From: Acidobacteriaceae bacterium
GTDB lineage: Bacteria > Acidobacteriota > Terriglobia > Terriglobales > Acidobacteriaceae
NCBI GenBank assembly: GCA_030039035.1
Contig: JASHQQ010000228.1
Span: 1-33,487 of the forward strand
Direction: 5' to 3'
Length of the DNA stretch: 33,487 nucleotides
Positions 8,377 through 16,023 of the stretch are shown piece by piece. The first letter of the stretch is position 1, and each line of letters begins with the position of its first letter. The notes beneath the pieces are model-generated. The model ran no database searches and was not told where the DNA came from. It saw only the letters and a list, made by a program, of their open reading frames with translations. The position numbers were made by a program, and so were the translations under genes.

Positions 8377-8576
8377 GAATTCATAAAGATGGATCCGGCG
8401 CAAACTGCAGGACAGTTATACCTTACTTCGATATTCCTTACGGTTTCCTCACGCTTCCGCCCGCAGAATCCATATTGATGCTGTCCGAGCGGAAACTTCT
8501 CGATGGTCACTCTCCCTGCCGCGGCGAAACGCAATGCAACGAGGGCCGAACCGGCAGCAGAAGCAAGCCGGTTATC

Positions 8577-10295
8577 ATGACGAACGATTCCCCACGCGAA
8601 CCAATCCGCCTGACGAAGCGCGCAAGCGCCGCCGCGGTCGCAATGCTTCTTCTGGTTGCCGCAACGCTCGGATCCCGCCCCTTGCCGGGCCAAACCACCA
8701 GGACGGACCAGAACGAAGCGGAATCTACGGGCGCCCCGGCCGCGCCGGAAGCGCCACCTGCTCCTGAGGCGACGACAAATCCAGCGAAATCCCAGCCCGG
8801 ATTTTTTGCGCGATGGGGCAAGGCATACATCGCGGACTGGACGGCCGCCACGTCGGATCCGCCAAAGCGGCGCGGTACTCCCCCTCCACTCTCCTCGCCG
8901 CCTTTCCCGGGCGCCGATTACCCGCTCGGCGGAACCCAGGAGATCGGAGCTCCGGATTACAACTCGTATATGTTGCAGACAGCGATCGACGAACCCAACC
9001 CACTTCACGCCGGTCGCATCAAGAACTACGGCTGGATCGCAATCGGGGCCAACGGCTCAACCAACAACCGCGGCAACGCCGGTAAAGGCATCCCCGCGAA
9101 CCTGCCCGCGGCATACGACGAGTTCCCGAACACCGTGGTGCTGGACCAGATGGCGTTTTACACGGAGCGGCTTGCCGACACCGTGCAGACCGATCATTTC
9201 GACTGGGGCTTCCGCCTTGCCAGTCTTTATGGGCAGGACTACCGGTTTACAACCTCGCACGGTCTGTTCAGCCAGCAACTGCTGGTGAAAAACGCGCAGT
9301 ACGGCTACGACCCCGTGATGTTCTACACAGATCTCTACTTTCCGCGCATGGGCCAGGGCGCCGACCTGAGAATCGGCCGCTATATCTCCCTGCCGGATAT
9401 CGAGGCCCAGTTAGCGCCGAATAACTACACTTATTCTCACTCGATCCTGTATACGTACGATTGCTATACCCAACTGGGAGCCAATCTTACCGTCAAGACC
9501 AGCGACCATTGGACGATACAGGGTGGAATTTCGCCCGGCTGCGACACCATGCCGTGGACCACCGATGCCCAGGTGACGGGCAATGCCTGCATTGCCTACA
9601 CGTGGTCGAACGGCGGTGACGTCTCCTATTTCTGCGCCAATACGATCAACAATGGCAAGTACGGATATAACAATCTTTCCGCGTATTACGAGACCTGGTA
9701 TCATCGCATCAACGATCGTTGGCACACGGACACCGAGTCCTGGTACCAGTACATGCGGGATACGCCCAACATGTGGTGGTATAACACCGGAGTTCCCTAT
9801 AATCCGGTCTCGTCGCCGTGGCCGGAAACGACGAGCAACGGCCGCCCCGGCGGATCGAATCTCAACTTCGGGGCGGTGTGCGAAGACGCCCGCACCAGTT
9901 ATAAGGGAAAGCGTGCGGCGTATTGCTATGCCCCCGACTGGGCGATCGTGAACTATGTCGAACATAACTTCCACAACAATTCCGCGTCGCTCAACATCCG
10001 TAGCGAGATCGTCGACGATATCAAGGGACAGCGCACCGGGACGCCGGGTATCTACGAGGAACATATGGCCGGCTTCGATTTCTGGACCGGGAGCACCGTG
10101 ACATTCAGACCGGAGCTGAGCTATATCCATGCCTTCAGCCCTTATCAGCTACGCGCTCTGGACATCTCGCCCGGATCGTCAGTTTCGGCCATGCAGAATG
10201 CGCCGGCAGGGCAACTGCCGGAGCAAACCATGCGCGGCATCGGCGCCAAAACGCAGGCGCTTATCCTGGCCGCGGACGTGATCTGGCATTTCTAG
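8577..10295 (+). CDS. Outer-membrane beta-barrel protein (BBP2/OmpL-like porin family, probable)
   Basis: Predicted exported protein of 572 residues. The chosen ATG gives a classic signal peptide: basic RLTKRAS, a hydrophobic core AAAVAMLLLVAATL, and probable cleavage near residue 39. An in-frame TTG at 8475 would add 34 residues that look non-coding. A Pro/Ala-rich linker (~45-75) is followed by a long region rich in Tyr, Trp, Asn and Gly with alternating patterns typical of porin strands. Examples are FDWGFRLASLYGQDYRF, LRIGRYISLPDIEAQLAPNN and ETWYHRINDRWHTDTESWY. The protein ends in ILAADVIWHF, with a C-terminal Phe as expected for BAM-dependent barrels. The phrasing resembles the putative beta-barrel porin-2 family (PF07642) frequent in Acidobacteriota. 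Transport specificity is unknown. The gene has its own promoter-like sequence, so it is probably not part of the kinase operon. Confidence 0.8.
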   Translation: MTNDSPREPIRLTKRASAAAVAMLLLVAATLGSRPLPGQTTRTDQNEAESTGAPAAPEAPPAPEATTNPAKSQPGFFARWGKAYIADWTAATSDPPKRRGTPPPLSSPPFPGADYPLGGTQEIGAPDYNSYMLQTAIDEPNPLHAGRIKNYGWIAIGANGSTNNRGNAGKGIPANLPAAYDEFPNTVVLDQMAFYTERLADTVQTDHFDWGFRLASLYGQDYRFTTSHGLFSQQLLVKNAQYGYDPVMFYTDLYFPRMGQGADLRIGRYISLPDIEAQLAPNNYTYSHSILYTYDCYTQLGANLTVKTSDHWTIQGGISPGCDTMPWTTDAQVTGNACIAYTWSNGGDVSYFCANTINNGKYGYNNLSAYYETWYHRINDRWHTDTESWYQYMRDTPNMWWYNTGVPYNPVSSPWPETTSNGRPGGSNLNFGAVCEDARTSYKGKRAAYCYAPDWAIVNYVEHNFHNNSASLNIRSEIVDDIKGQRTGTPGIYEEHMAGFDFWTGSTVTFRPELSYIHAFSPYQLRALDISPGSSVSAMQNAPAGQLPEQTMRGIGAKTQALILAADVIWHF

Positions 10296-10316
10296 CGGCT
10301 GTCCGGTTGCCGCTAG
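10292..10316 (+). terminator. Candidate terminator overlapping the stop codon of the barrel gene
   Basis: A perfect 8-bp stem, CTAGCGGC and GCCGCTAG, with a 9-base loop. It begins inside the last codons of the barrel gene and is followed by GCATTTCG, so the T tract is weak. It may terminate transcription or protect the 3' end. Confidence 0.4.
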
Positions 10317-10433
10317 GCATTTCGCGGGTTGAGACGGCTCGTCGCGGCGAGAAGCTCTTGCCTTCAGGGCGGAGCGATTCACCTCTTTCAGGCACTGCCT
10401 CGCACTCTGAATTAAAATGGGTGCAAAGGCTGC

Positions 10434-10460
10434 ATTGAAGGGCCTTTAATGCCCTTCGAT
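10434..10460 (+). promoter_or_regulatory. Leader hairpin upstream of the Bax-inhibitor-1-like gene
   Basis: ATTGAAGGGC and GCCCTTCGAT pair over ten positions with one mismatch around the loop CTTTAAT. It ends 29 bases before the start codon. The AT-rich ATTAAAATGG just upstream (10411-10420) could be a -10 region, which would place the hairpin in the 5' leader. Function is unknown. Confidence 0.35.
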
Positions 10461-10489
10461 CGGCCCGGCACTTTTGGAGAAAAGACCTT

Positions 10490-11260
10490 ATGCCCCTGAT
10501 GAAGACTTCAAACCCCGCCCTTGGTGAAAGCACCTTCCGCGACCTGGCCGGCGGCGGATACGGCGGCGCAATCGACGTAACTGCGCGCATGACTCTGAGC
10601 GGCACGGTCAACAAGACAGGGATACTTCTGCTCTGCGCGCTGGCCTCGGCCGCCTGGACGTGGCACCTCTTTCTCGCTTCGCGCGACCTTGGCGCGATCG
10701 GGCTGCCCCTGCTCATCGGCACATTCGGCGGCCTCATTGTCGCCATGGTCACGATCTTCAAAAAGGAATGGTCTCCCGTTACCGCTCCCATGTATGCGCT
10801 GCTCGAGGGGCTTGCGCTCGGCGGCTTTTCCGCGATCCTCGATCTGCGCTATCCCGGCATCGCCATCCAGGCGGTCAGTCTGACCTTCGGAACCTTGTTT
10901 GTGATGTTGCTGGCCTATAAATCGCGAATCATCGTGGTCACGCAGAAGTTCCGCATGGGCATCGTCGCCGCTACGGGCGGCATCATGGTCTTCTACCTGG
11001 TGGAGATGTTGCTGGGTTTCTTCGGCGTACGCTTTGCGACAATCAACGGCGGCGGAGCGATCGGAATCCTCTTCAGCATCATGGTTGTCGCCATCGCCTC
11101 GCTGAACCTCGTGCTCGATTTCGATTTCATCGAGCGAGGCGTGAACTACGGCGCTCCCAAATACATGGAGTGGTACGGCGCCTTTGGCATCATGGTCACG
11201 CTGGTCTGGCTCTATCTCGAGATCCTGCGCCTGCTCTCAAAAATGCGCAGCCGGAGCTAG
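10490..11260 (+). CDS. Bax inhibitor-1/YccA-type integral membrane protein
   Basis: A 256-residue inner-membrane protein. After a short cytoplasmic N-terminus (SNPALGESTFRDL) there are about seven hydrophobic helices. These include TGILLLCALASAAWTWHLF, IGLPLLIGTFGGLIVAMV, PMYALLEGLALGGFSAIL, IAIQAVSLTFGTLFVMLLA, MVFYLVEMLLGFFGV, IGILFSIMVVAIASLNLVL and WYGAFGIMVTLVWLYLEIL. The motifs PVTAPMYALLEGLALGG, LNLVLDFDFIERG and APKYMEWYGAFG are hallmarks of the prokaryotic BI-1/YccA branch (PF12811-like). Members form pH-sensitive Ca2+ leak channels or associate with FtsH in other bacteria; the role here is unknown. GGAGA lies nine bases before ATG 10490. A second in-frame ATG at 10499 is possible. 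It is followed convergently by the sulfur gene block. Confidence 0.9.
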   Translation: MPLMKTSNPALGESTFRDLAGGGYGGAIDVTARMTLSGTVNKTGILLLCALASAAWTWHLFLASRDLGAIGLPLLIGTFGGLIVAMVTIFKKEWSPVTAPMYALLEGLALGGFSAILDLRYPGIAIQAVSLTFGTLFVMLLAYKSRIIVVTQKFRMGIVAATGGIMVFYLVEMLLGFFGVRFATINGGGAIGILFSIMVVAIASLNLVLDFDFIERGVNYGAPKYMEWYGAFGIMVTLVWLYLEILRLLSKMRSRS

Positions 11261-11313
11261 CGAGACACGACGTCTTTATTTCGCTGGATATTCGAGCACT
11301 GAATCCGGTTCAA

Positions 11314-11361
11314 CCCACCCTCGCGGCAAAAACAAGGAATGCCGCAAGAATGGGGCACCCA
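11314..11361. repeat. Dispersed palindromic repeat, copy 1 (GGGGCACCCA family)
   Basis: The sequence between the convergent BI-1 and exporter genes contains GCGGCAAAAACAAGGAATGC, then CGCAAGAATGGGGCACCCA. GCGGCA (11323-11328) pairs with TGCCGC (11340-11345). It is almost the same as the copy at 15954-15995, with only a few differences and one deleted base across the shared ~39 bases. It sits in non-coding sequence and may act as a bidirectional 3' end. Confidence 0.7.
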
Positions 11362-11413
11362 CGCTATACCTGACGGAGCACCCACTCAATCTGTTTCGCC
11401 TTGCGCTGTCCGG

Positions 11414-12220
11414 CTATCGCATCGTCGAAGCATGCACTCGCGTCGCCGCCTGCCTGGGCGAGAGTCTGCGGGCTTCGTAGCTGTTGAGCAGGAACTGGCC
11501 GCCAAGGATCAGCAGCCAGATCCAGAGCGCAATGCGCAAAGGCCGCCGCGGAACGCGCGTGCTGAGCAGTGTTCCTCCCACGGCGCCGGCAATGCCGCCG
11601 GCCACAAGTTGCAGCAGCAGCGCAGGGTCTGAAGTCTGCGAGAACCAGTGCGCGCCGCTGCCGGCCAGCGAGACAACAAATCCGAAGACGATATCCGTGC
11701 CCACCACCTGGGCAGGCGCAAGCGGCGTCAGGCTGAGCAGGGCGGCGCTGCCCAGCGCGCCCGCTCCGGCCGATGAGAAGCCGACCTCCACGCCGAGGGG
11801 AAGCATCAGCAGCGAGAGCAGGCGGCTGCGATCGCGCGCGTTCCGCTGCTCCGGCATGGGACGGAACGAGTAGGCGATCTGCCAGCTTGCCGTGCCGACC
11901 AGAATCGCGCCGAGAAGCGCATTGATCATGTTCTGCGAGCCTGCGGTCATCAATTGCCTCAGGAACAGGGAGCCGATCAGAACACCCGGCACTCCGCCGA
12001 GAAGCATGTAGCCCAGGGTTTTCCACGCCACGTTGCGATGGACGATCTGCGCGGGCACGAGGATCAGCTTGACCGCAGCCGAAAAAAGGAGCCCGATGGC
12101 CACGGCGAGCGGAGCGGGAACGCCGAGAAACAGCACGAGCACCGGCACGGTAAGCGTACCCGCTCCCACGCCCGTGAGCGCGATGAAGACGGCGATAAGA
12201 AAACCGATGAGGTACGGCAT
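11414..12220 (-). CDS. TauE/SafE (TSUP) family membrane transporter, probable sulfite/organosulfonate exporter
   Basis: A 268-residue inner-membrane protein with about eight hydrophobic helices and the family pattern at the start, MPYLIGFLIAVFIALTGVGAGTL. This is followed by TVPVLVLFLGVPAPLAVAIG and the second-half repeat beginning VEVGFSSAGAGALGSAALL. TSUP proteins (PF01925) move sulfite, sulfoacetate or related anions. The gene lies downstream of cysDNH on the same strand, which fits export of excess sulfite or import of a sulfur anion. It is separated from cysH by 118 bases containing two repeat copies, so it may have separate expression. The ribosome binding site before ATG is weak (AAGATCGAAGA). 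Substrate and direction are inferred from context only. Confidence 0.88.
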   Translation of the reverse strand: MPYLIGFLIAVFIALTGVGAGTLTVPVLVLFLGVPAPLAVAIGLLFSAAVKLILVPAQIVHRNVAWKTLGYMLLGGVPGVLIGSLFLRQLMTAGSQNMINALLGAILVGTASWQIAYSFRPMPEQRNARDRSRLLSLLMLPLGVEVGFSSAGAGALGSAALLSLTPLAPAQVVGTDIVFGFVVSLAGSGAHWFSQTSDPALLLQLVAGGIAGAVGGTLLSTRVPRRPLRIALWIWLLILGGQFLLNSYEARRLSPRQAATRVHASTMR

Positions 12221-12250
12221 GGTTGTCTTCGATCTTTCCGGTTACGGCGA

Positions 12251-12300
12251 CCCATCTCGCTTCGCCGCCCAGGTCTCGGTTTCGAGACCTGGGGCACCCA
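12251..12300. repeat. Dispersed palindromic repeat, copy 2 (GGGGCACCCA family)
   Basis: Located between cysH and the exporter gene. A perfect 10-bp hairpin, CCAGGTCTCG-GTTT-CGAGACCTGG (12269-12292), runs directly into GGGGCACCCA (12291-12300). The upstream part reads ACCCATCTCGCTTCGCCG, echoing the CCCA end on the opposite side. Confidence 0.65.
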
Positions 12301-12320
12301 CGTATTTGAGCCTCAAGATG

Positions 12321-12336
12321 GGATCCGGGGCACCCA
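12321..12336. repeat. Dispersed repeat, short copy 3 (GGGGCACCCA)
   Basis: GGATCCGGGGCACCCA lies just before the cysH stop codon and 36 bases from copy 2. The preceding TTGAGCCTCAA (12306-12316) gives only a small stem. It looks like a partial member of the same repeat family. Confidence 0.5.
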
Positions 12337-12338
12337 AT

Positions 12339-13037
12339 CTATCGAGCGGGCGCGGCCTGAATATGAATTCCGCATTCCACCTTGCGGCCGGCCCAGCGGC
12401 CGGAGCGCGGATCATCCGGATCGAGCGGAAGCGTGGTACAAGGTTCGCACCCGATCGAGGAGTAGCCGCGGTCGTAGAGCGGCAGCAGTGGAATCGCAAG
12501 CCGCTCGCAGGCATACCACACATCGCGCGTCGTCCATGAAGCCAGCGGCGCGAGCTTCAGCACCTGTTTGCCGCCGGGCAAGCCGAACAGCGCGGATTCC
12601 TCGAGAGCCGCGCGGCTCCGGGCCTGTTCGCGGCGCAACCCGGTGATCCAGACACGAAAATTTGCCACCGCCTTGAACAATGGCTCGACCTTGCGCAACC
12701 TGCAGCATTGGTCGGGCCCGGAGCGATAGAGCAGGCCGTGCTCCGCCTCCTGCTCGGCAACCGTTTTTTCCGGCAGCAGATTGATCAGGTTCAGCCGCCA
12801 TTCGCGCGCGATGCGGTCGCGGTATTCGTACGTCTCCCGGAAGTGATAGCCGGTGTCGAGAAAGAGCACCGGAATCCCGGCATCGAATTCGAGCGCGAGT
12901 CTGGCCAGCAGCACGTCCTCCGCCTGAAAGCTGCAGGTCAGGCAGGCGTCGCCGTTGCCGGTGATTTCGCGCGCCAGAGCATCGCGAACGCGATCGAGTC
13001 TGGCATCGACCTCAGAATGAATTGCAGCAAGGGTCAT
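12339..13037 (-). CDS. cysH: Adenylyl-sulfate reductase, thioredoxin-dependent (CysH family)
   Basis: Reduces activated sulfate to sulfite in the assimilatory pathway, 232 residues. The PP-loop-derived nucleotide fold begins with LTCSFQAEDVLLARL. It continues with FLDTGYHFRETYEYRDRI and WITGLRREQARSRA. Cys111-Cys112 (DQCCRLRKVEPL) and Cys197-Cys200 (GCEPC) are the four ligands of the [4Fe-4S] cluster found in APS reductases and absent from enterobacterial PAPS reductases. Cys222 in ECGIH is the catalytic cysteine. This makes APS the expected substrate. The start ATG overlaps the cysN stop as ATGA, so it is translated coupled to cysN. No sulfite reductase gene is in the window. Start and family are secure; PAPS use as a side activity cannot be excluded. 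Confidence 0.93.
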   Translation of the reverse strand: MTLAAIHSEVDARLDRVRDALAREITGNGDACLTCSFQAEDVLLARLALEFDAGIPVLFLDTGYHFRETYEYRDRIAREWRLNLINLLPEKTVAEQEAEHGLLYRSGPDQCCRLRKVEPLFKAVANFRVWITGLRREQARSRAALEESALFGLPGGKQVLKLAPLASWTTRDVWYACERLAIPLLPLYDRGYSSIGCEPCTTLPLDPDDPRSGRWAGRKVECGIHIQAAPAR

Positions 13038-14758
13038 GAGTCCGGGTCCCTTTCCTCAAAGTGGAGAACTCCGGCATCTGCCAGAAGCCAATGCACGGCC
13101 GGAATCGCATCGTTCGCGTCCTCCGTATCCAAAGAAACAGAATGGCCGGCGATACGAGCGGTCAGCAGGCCCGACTCGCCCGGCCTGGCGATGAGAACGA
13201 TCAGGCCCGATTGGGCAGCCACCGTAACCGCGACTTCGCGCGAGTCCGGTTCAGCGCCGAAAACCGGGTCGTCGCTTTCGAAACGAATGGCGATCATTCC
13301 AGCGTCGAAAAGCGAGCGCTCGATGGCATCGATGAGACCGGATGGGCCGTCAAGGTAAAGCGCGCCGCCACGATGGCCCCAGCGCGCGGCCCGCTCCTCT
13401 GCCGCGACGCGCGCGGACGGGAATCGCGCGCGCGCAATCGCCGCGGAGCGAGTCGACACCGCAGTCACCATGCCGGCGGCCGCGGTGCTGTTGGATTCCG
13501 GATCGACGAGGATGAAAGCGCCGGTGGCGCGGTTCTCCAGGTAAAGATCGACCGCAATGGGCCGCGTCAGATCGATCGACACGGAGCCGATGCCGTTCAT
13601 CTCCAGCGTCCCGGCGTTTTCGTGAGCGAATGTTTCGATGTTGACTCGATGGTCGATCGATGCAACGAAGGCGGGAACCACGCGGCTCGTGTGCTTGAGC
13701 AGGTAGCGGCGGCCGGGAACGAGCGGGCGCGAGTCCATCCACACCAGCGAAGCCTGCAATCCCGCGGCGATGGTTGCAGGCGCATCGGCCGAGACGACGA
13801 GATCGCCGCGGCTGATGTCGAGTTCGCGGTCGAGCACCAGGGTGACCGAGAGCGGAGCGTGCGCTTCGGCGAGGTCGCCGTCAAACGTCACGATGCGTTC
13901 GACGATCGCCTCTCTGCCGGAGGGAAGAATCACAATCGCGTCTCCGGGGCGAACCGAGCCGGAGGCGATCTGGCCCGCGAATCCGCGGAAGGTGCGGTCG
14001 GGACGCAGTACGCGCTGCACGGGAAAGCGGAATGGCGCGCCACGCGCGTCGATCGACGCCGGGATCGACTCCAGCAGTTCGAGCAGCGAGGGCCCCTTGT
14101 ACCATCGCATCGCGCGCGAGCGACGGACCACGTTGTCGCCCAGCAGCGCGCTGACCGGAACGAATACGGCTTCTGTCGCAGCGCCAGTATCGGCGGCGAT
14201 CCGGTCAAGTACGAACCGGAAATCGCGCTCGATGCCGCGAAACGTCGCTTCGTCATACCCGGTCAGATCCATCTTGTTGACGGCGACGATGACGTGGCGC
14301 ACGCGCAGCAGGGACGCAATGCAGGCGTGGCGGCGCGATTGCGGCAGAACGCCTTTGGTGGCGTCGACCAGCACCACCGTGGCATCGGCGGTCGACGCTC
14401 CGGTGGCCATGTTGCGCGTGTACTGCTCGTGGCCCGGCGTGTCGGCAATGATGAACTTGCGCTTCGCCGTCGAGAAGTAGCGATGCGCCACGTCAATCGT
14501 GATGCCCTGCTCGCGCTCGGCTCGCAGACCGTCGGTCAGCAGCGCGAAGTCGAGTTGACCGGGAGCGGTGGTTCCCTTGCCTTCGATGGCGCGCACCTGG
14601 TCTTCGTAGACCGATTGCGTGTCGTAGAGCAGGCGGCCGATGAGCGTCGACTTTCCGTCGTCGACGCTGCCGGCCGTGGAGAAGCGCAGCAGGTCCTTCT
14701 CGTGTTCCTGTTCGAGGAATTCGTCGATCGGGAAAACCGGCGTGGAGAGCGCGGCCAT
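13034..14758 (-). CDS. cysN: Sulfate adenylyltransferase GTPase subunit CysN with degenerate APS-kinase-like C-terminus
   Basis: GTPase subunit that drives ATP sulfurylase with CysD. The GTP-binding motifs are intact: G1 GSVDDGKST at 30-38, DTPGH at 106-110, and NKMD near 161. The EF-Tu-like beta-barrel domains follow (FRFPVQRVLRPDRTFRGFAG) and continue to about residue 435. The last ~117 residues (458-574) align by eye with the APS kinase CysC: RGGALYLDGPSGLIDAIERS takes the place of the kinase P-loop region. Further on, QSGLIVLIARPGE and the later LDTEDANDAI take the place of the AGLIVL and VDTP segments. The Walker A lysine and GKST are missing, so it should not phosphorylate APS. The stop codon of cysD is directly adjacent to ATG 14758. 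The vestigial domain may now be structural. The core assignment is certain; the CysC relation is inference. Confidence 0.94.
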   Translation of the reverse strand: MAALSTPVFPIDEFLEQEHEKDLLRFSTAGSVDDGKSTLIGRLLYDTQSVYEDQVRAIEGKGTTAPGQLDFALLTDGLRAEREQGITIDVAHRYFSTAKRKFIIADTPGHEQYTRNMATGASTADATVVLVDATKGVLPQSRRHACIASLLRVRHVIVAVNKMDLTGYDEATFRGIERDFRFVLDRIAADTGAATEAVFVPVSALLGDNVVRRSRAMRWYKGPSLLELLESIPASIDARGAPFRFPVQRVLRPDRTFRGFAGQIASGSVRPGDAIVILPSGREAIVERIVTFDGDLAEAHAPLSVTLVLDRELDISRGDLVVSADAPATIAAGLQASLVWMDSRPLVPGRRYLLKHTSRVVPAFVASIDHRVNIETFAHENAGTLEMNGIGSVSIDLTRPIAVDLYLENRATGAFILVDPESNSTAAAGMVTAVSTRSAAIARARFPSARVAAEERAARWGHRGGALYLDGPSGLIDAIERSLFDAGMIAIRFESDDPVFGAEPDSREVAVTVAAQSGLIVLIARPGESGLLTARIAGHSVSLDTEDANDAIPAVHWLLADAGVLHFEERDPDS

Positions 14759-15715
14759 TCAGAAGTAGCCCTCCCGCTTCTTGATCTCCATCGAGCCTTC
14801 CTGGTCATGATCGATGACGCGGTTGGCGCGCTCGGAATGGCGGAACGAAATCAGCTCGGCGATGATGTCGGGAATGGTCGTCGCGTTGGAGCGAATCGCG
14901 CCCGTGCACGGGCTGCACCCCAGCGAGCGCAGGCGCGACCTGACAAGCCGCGGGCGCTCGCCGGCAAACGCGACGAAATCCTGCTCGACGGGCAGCAGCG
15001 CGTCGCCACGCACATACATCGGCCGTTCTTTTGCGAAGTAGAGATCGACCACCGGAATCTTTTCTTCGTGGATGTAATGCCATACGTCGAGCTCGGTCCA
15101 GTTGGAAAGCGGAAATACGCGAATGCTCTCGCCGGGATGCACGCGCGCGTTGTAGAGATTCCACAGCTCGGGGCGCTGGTTCTTGGGATCCCACTGTCCC
15201 GCCTGGTCGCGGAACGAATAGATGCGCTCCTTGGCGCGCGACTTCTCTTCGTCACGGCGAGCGCCGCCGAAGGCCGCGTCGAAGTTGTAGTGGCGCAAGG
15301 CATCGAGCAGAGCCTGCGTCTTGAGCAGCCCGCAACAGCGCCTGGTGTCGAGCGCAATGGGGTTCGTCCCGGCGGCGATGGCAGATTCGTTGCGCCAGAC
15401 CAGCAGTTTCACGCCCACTCTGCGCGCCGTTTCGTCGCGAAAGGCGAGCATCTCGCGGAATTTGAAGCCGGTATCGATGTGCAGCAGCGGAAACGGAATG
15501 GGCCCGGGATAGAAGGCCTTCTGCGCCAGGCGCAGCATCACCGACGAGTCTTTGCCGATGGAGTAAAGCATCACGGGACGCTCGAACTCCGAGGCGACCT
15601 CGCGCAGGATGTGGATACTTTCTGCCTCGAGGAGGCGCAGGTGGCTGATTCGCTGCGCTTGCTGCATGCTGGAGGGCTGCGAAGGTGCGGCGAATTCGCG
15701 TTCGGCGACCGGCAT
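14759..15715 (-). CDS. cysD: Sulfate adenylyltransferase subunit 2 (CysD)
   Basis: Catalytic ATP sulfurylase subunit that forms adenosine 5'-phosphosulfate from ATP and sulfate, working with CysN in the cytosol. It has 318 residues, close to the family norm. The PP-loop is [18 protein letters not shown] (from residue 51). Other hallmarks are [53 protein letters not shown] and the terminal [19 protein letters not shown]...KREGYF. The first ~20 residues are a Gln/Ser-rich extension. AAGGGG lies seven bases before ATG 15715. It is the first gene of the cysDNH block, with a promoter-like sequence about 190 bases upstream. Confidence 0.96.
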   Translation of the reverse strand: MPVAEREFAAPSQPSSMQQAQRISHLRLLEAESIHILREVASEFERPVMLYSIGKDSSVMLRLAQKAFYPGPIPFPLLHIDTGFKFREMLAFRDETARRVGVKLLVWRNESAIAAGTNPIALDTRRCCGLLKTQALLDALRHYNFDAAFGGARRDEEKSRAKERIYSFRDQAGQWDPKNQRPELWNLYNARVHPGESIRVFPLSNWTELDVWHYIHEEKIPVVDLYFAKERPMYVRGDALLPVEQDFVAFAGERPRLVRSRLRSLGCSPCTGAIRSNATTIPDIIAELISFRHSERANRVIDHDQEGSMEIKKREGYF

Positions 15716-15903
15716 CGAATGACCCCTTTGGAATGAGCTTGTGCTGAATGCCGGCGGAACGGGAGACAGACCCGGCCTTTCAGCAACGGGTGCGTCTGGA
15801 TCGCTTGTACAGGGAGATCGGAGACTAGCGGCAACACCCGTCGAAGATGTTCGACAGGCGACAACAGAAGCGGCTTTGGGAGGCGCGGACCATCTGTTTG
15901 TTC

Positions 15904-15932
15904 ATAGTAGCAAAAGCGGCGCGGATCGACAA
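15904..15932 (-). promoter_or_regulatory. Sigma-70-type promoter for the cysDNH block
   Basis: On the minus strand TTGTCG (15932-15927), a 17-base spacer and TACTAT (15909-15904) match the -35/-10 consensus well. It lies downstream of the palindromic repeat and would leave a leader of roughly 180 bases before cysD. No known riboswitch was recognised in that leader. Confidence 0.5.
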
Positions 15933-15953
15933 CTGCCGCGATCATTTCCCTCC

Positions 15954-15995
15954 CCTTGCGGCAAAAACAGGGACGCCGCAAGGATGGGGCACCCA
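15954..15995. repeat. Dispersed palindromic repeat, copy 4 (GGGGCACCCA family)
   Basis: A perfect 9-bp stem, CCTTGCGGC (15954-15962) and GCCGCAAGG (15975-15983), followed by ATGGGGCACCCA. It lies 28 bases past the stop of the TonB-dependent receptor gene and just upstream of the cysD promoter. It could therefore also serve as the receptor transcript's 3' hairpin. Confidence 0.7.
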
Positions 15996-16023
15996 GGTAG
16001 AAGAACATCAGGCGGACAGGGTC

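Noticed and set aside
13061..15736. 891-codon plus-strand frame opposite cysN and cysD
   Set aside because: The minus strand encodes intact CysN and CysD with all motifs; the plus-strand reading has none.
15571..16008. 145-codon minus-strand frame in the cysD leader
   Set aside because: It runs out of frame into cysD, starts within a palindromic repeat, and has no recognisable sequence.
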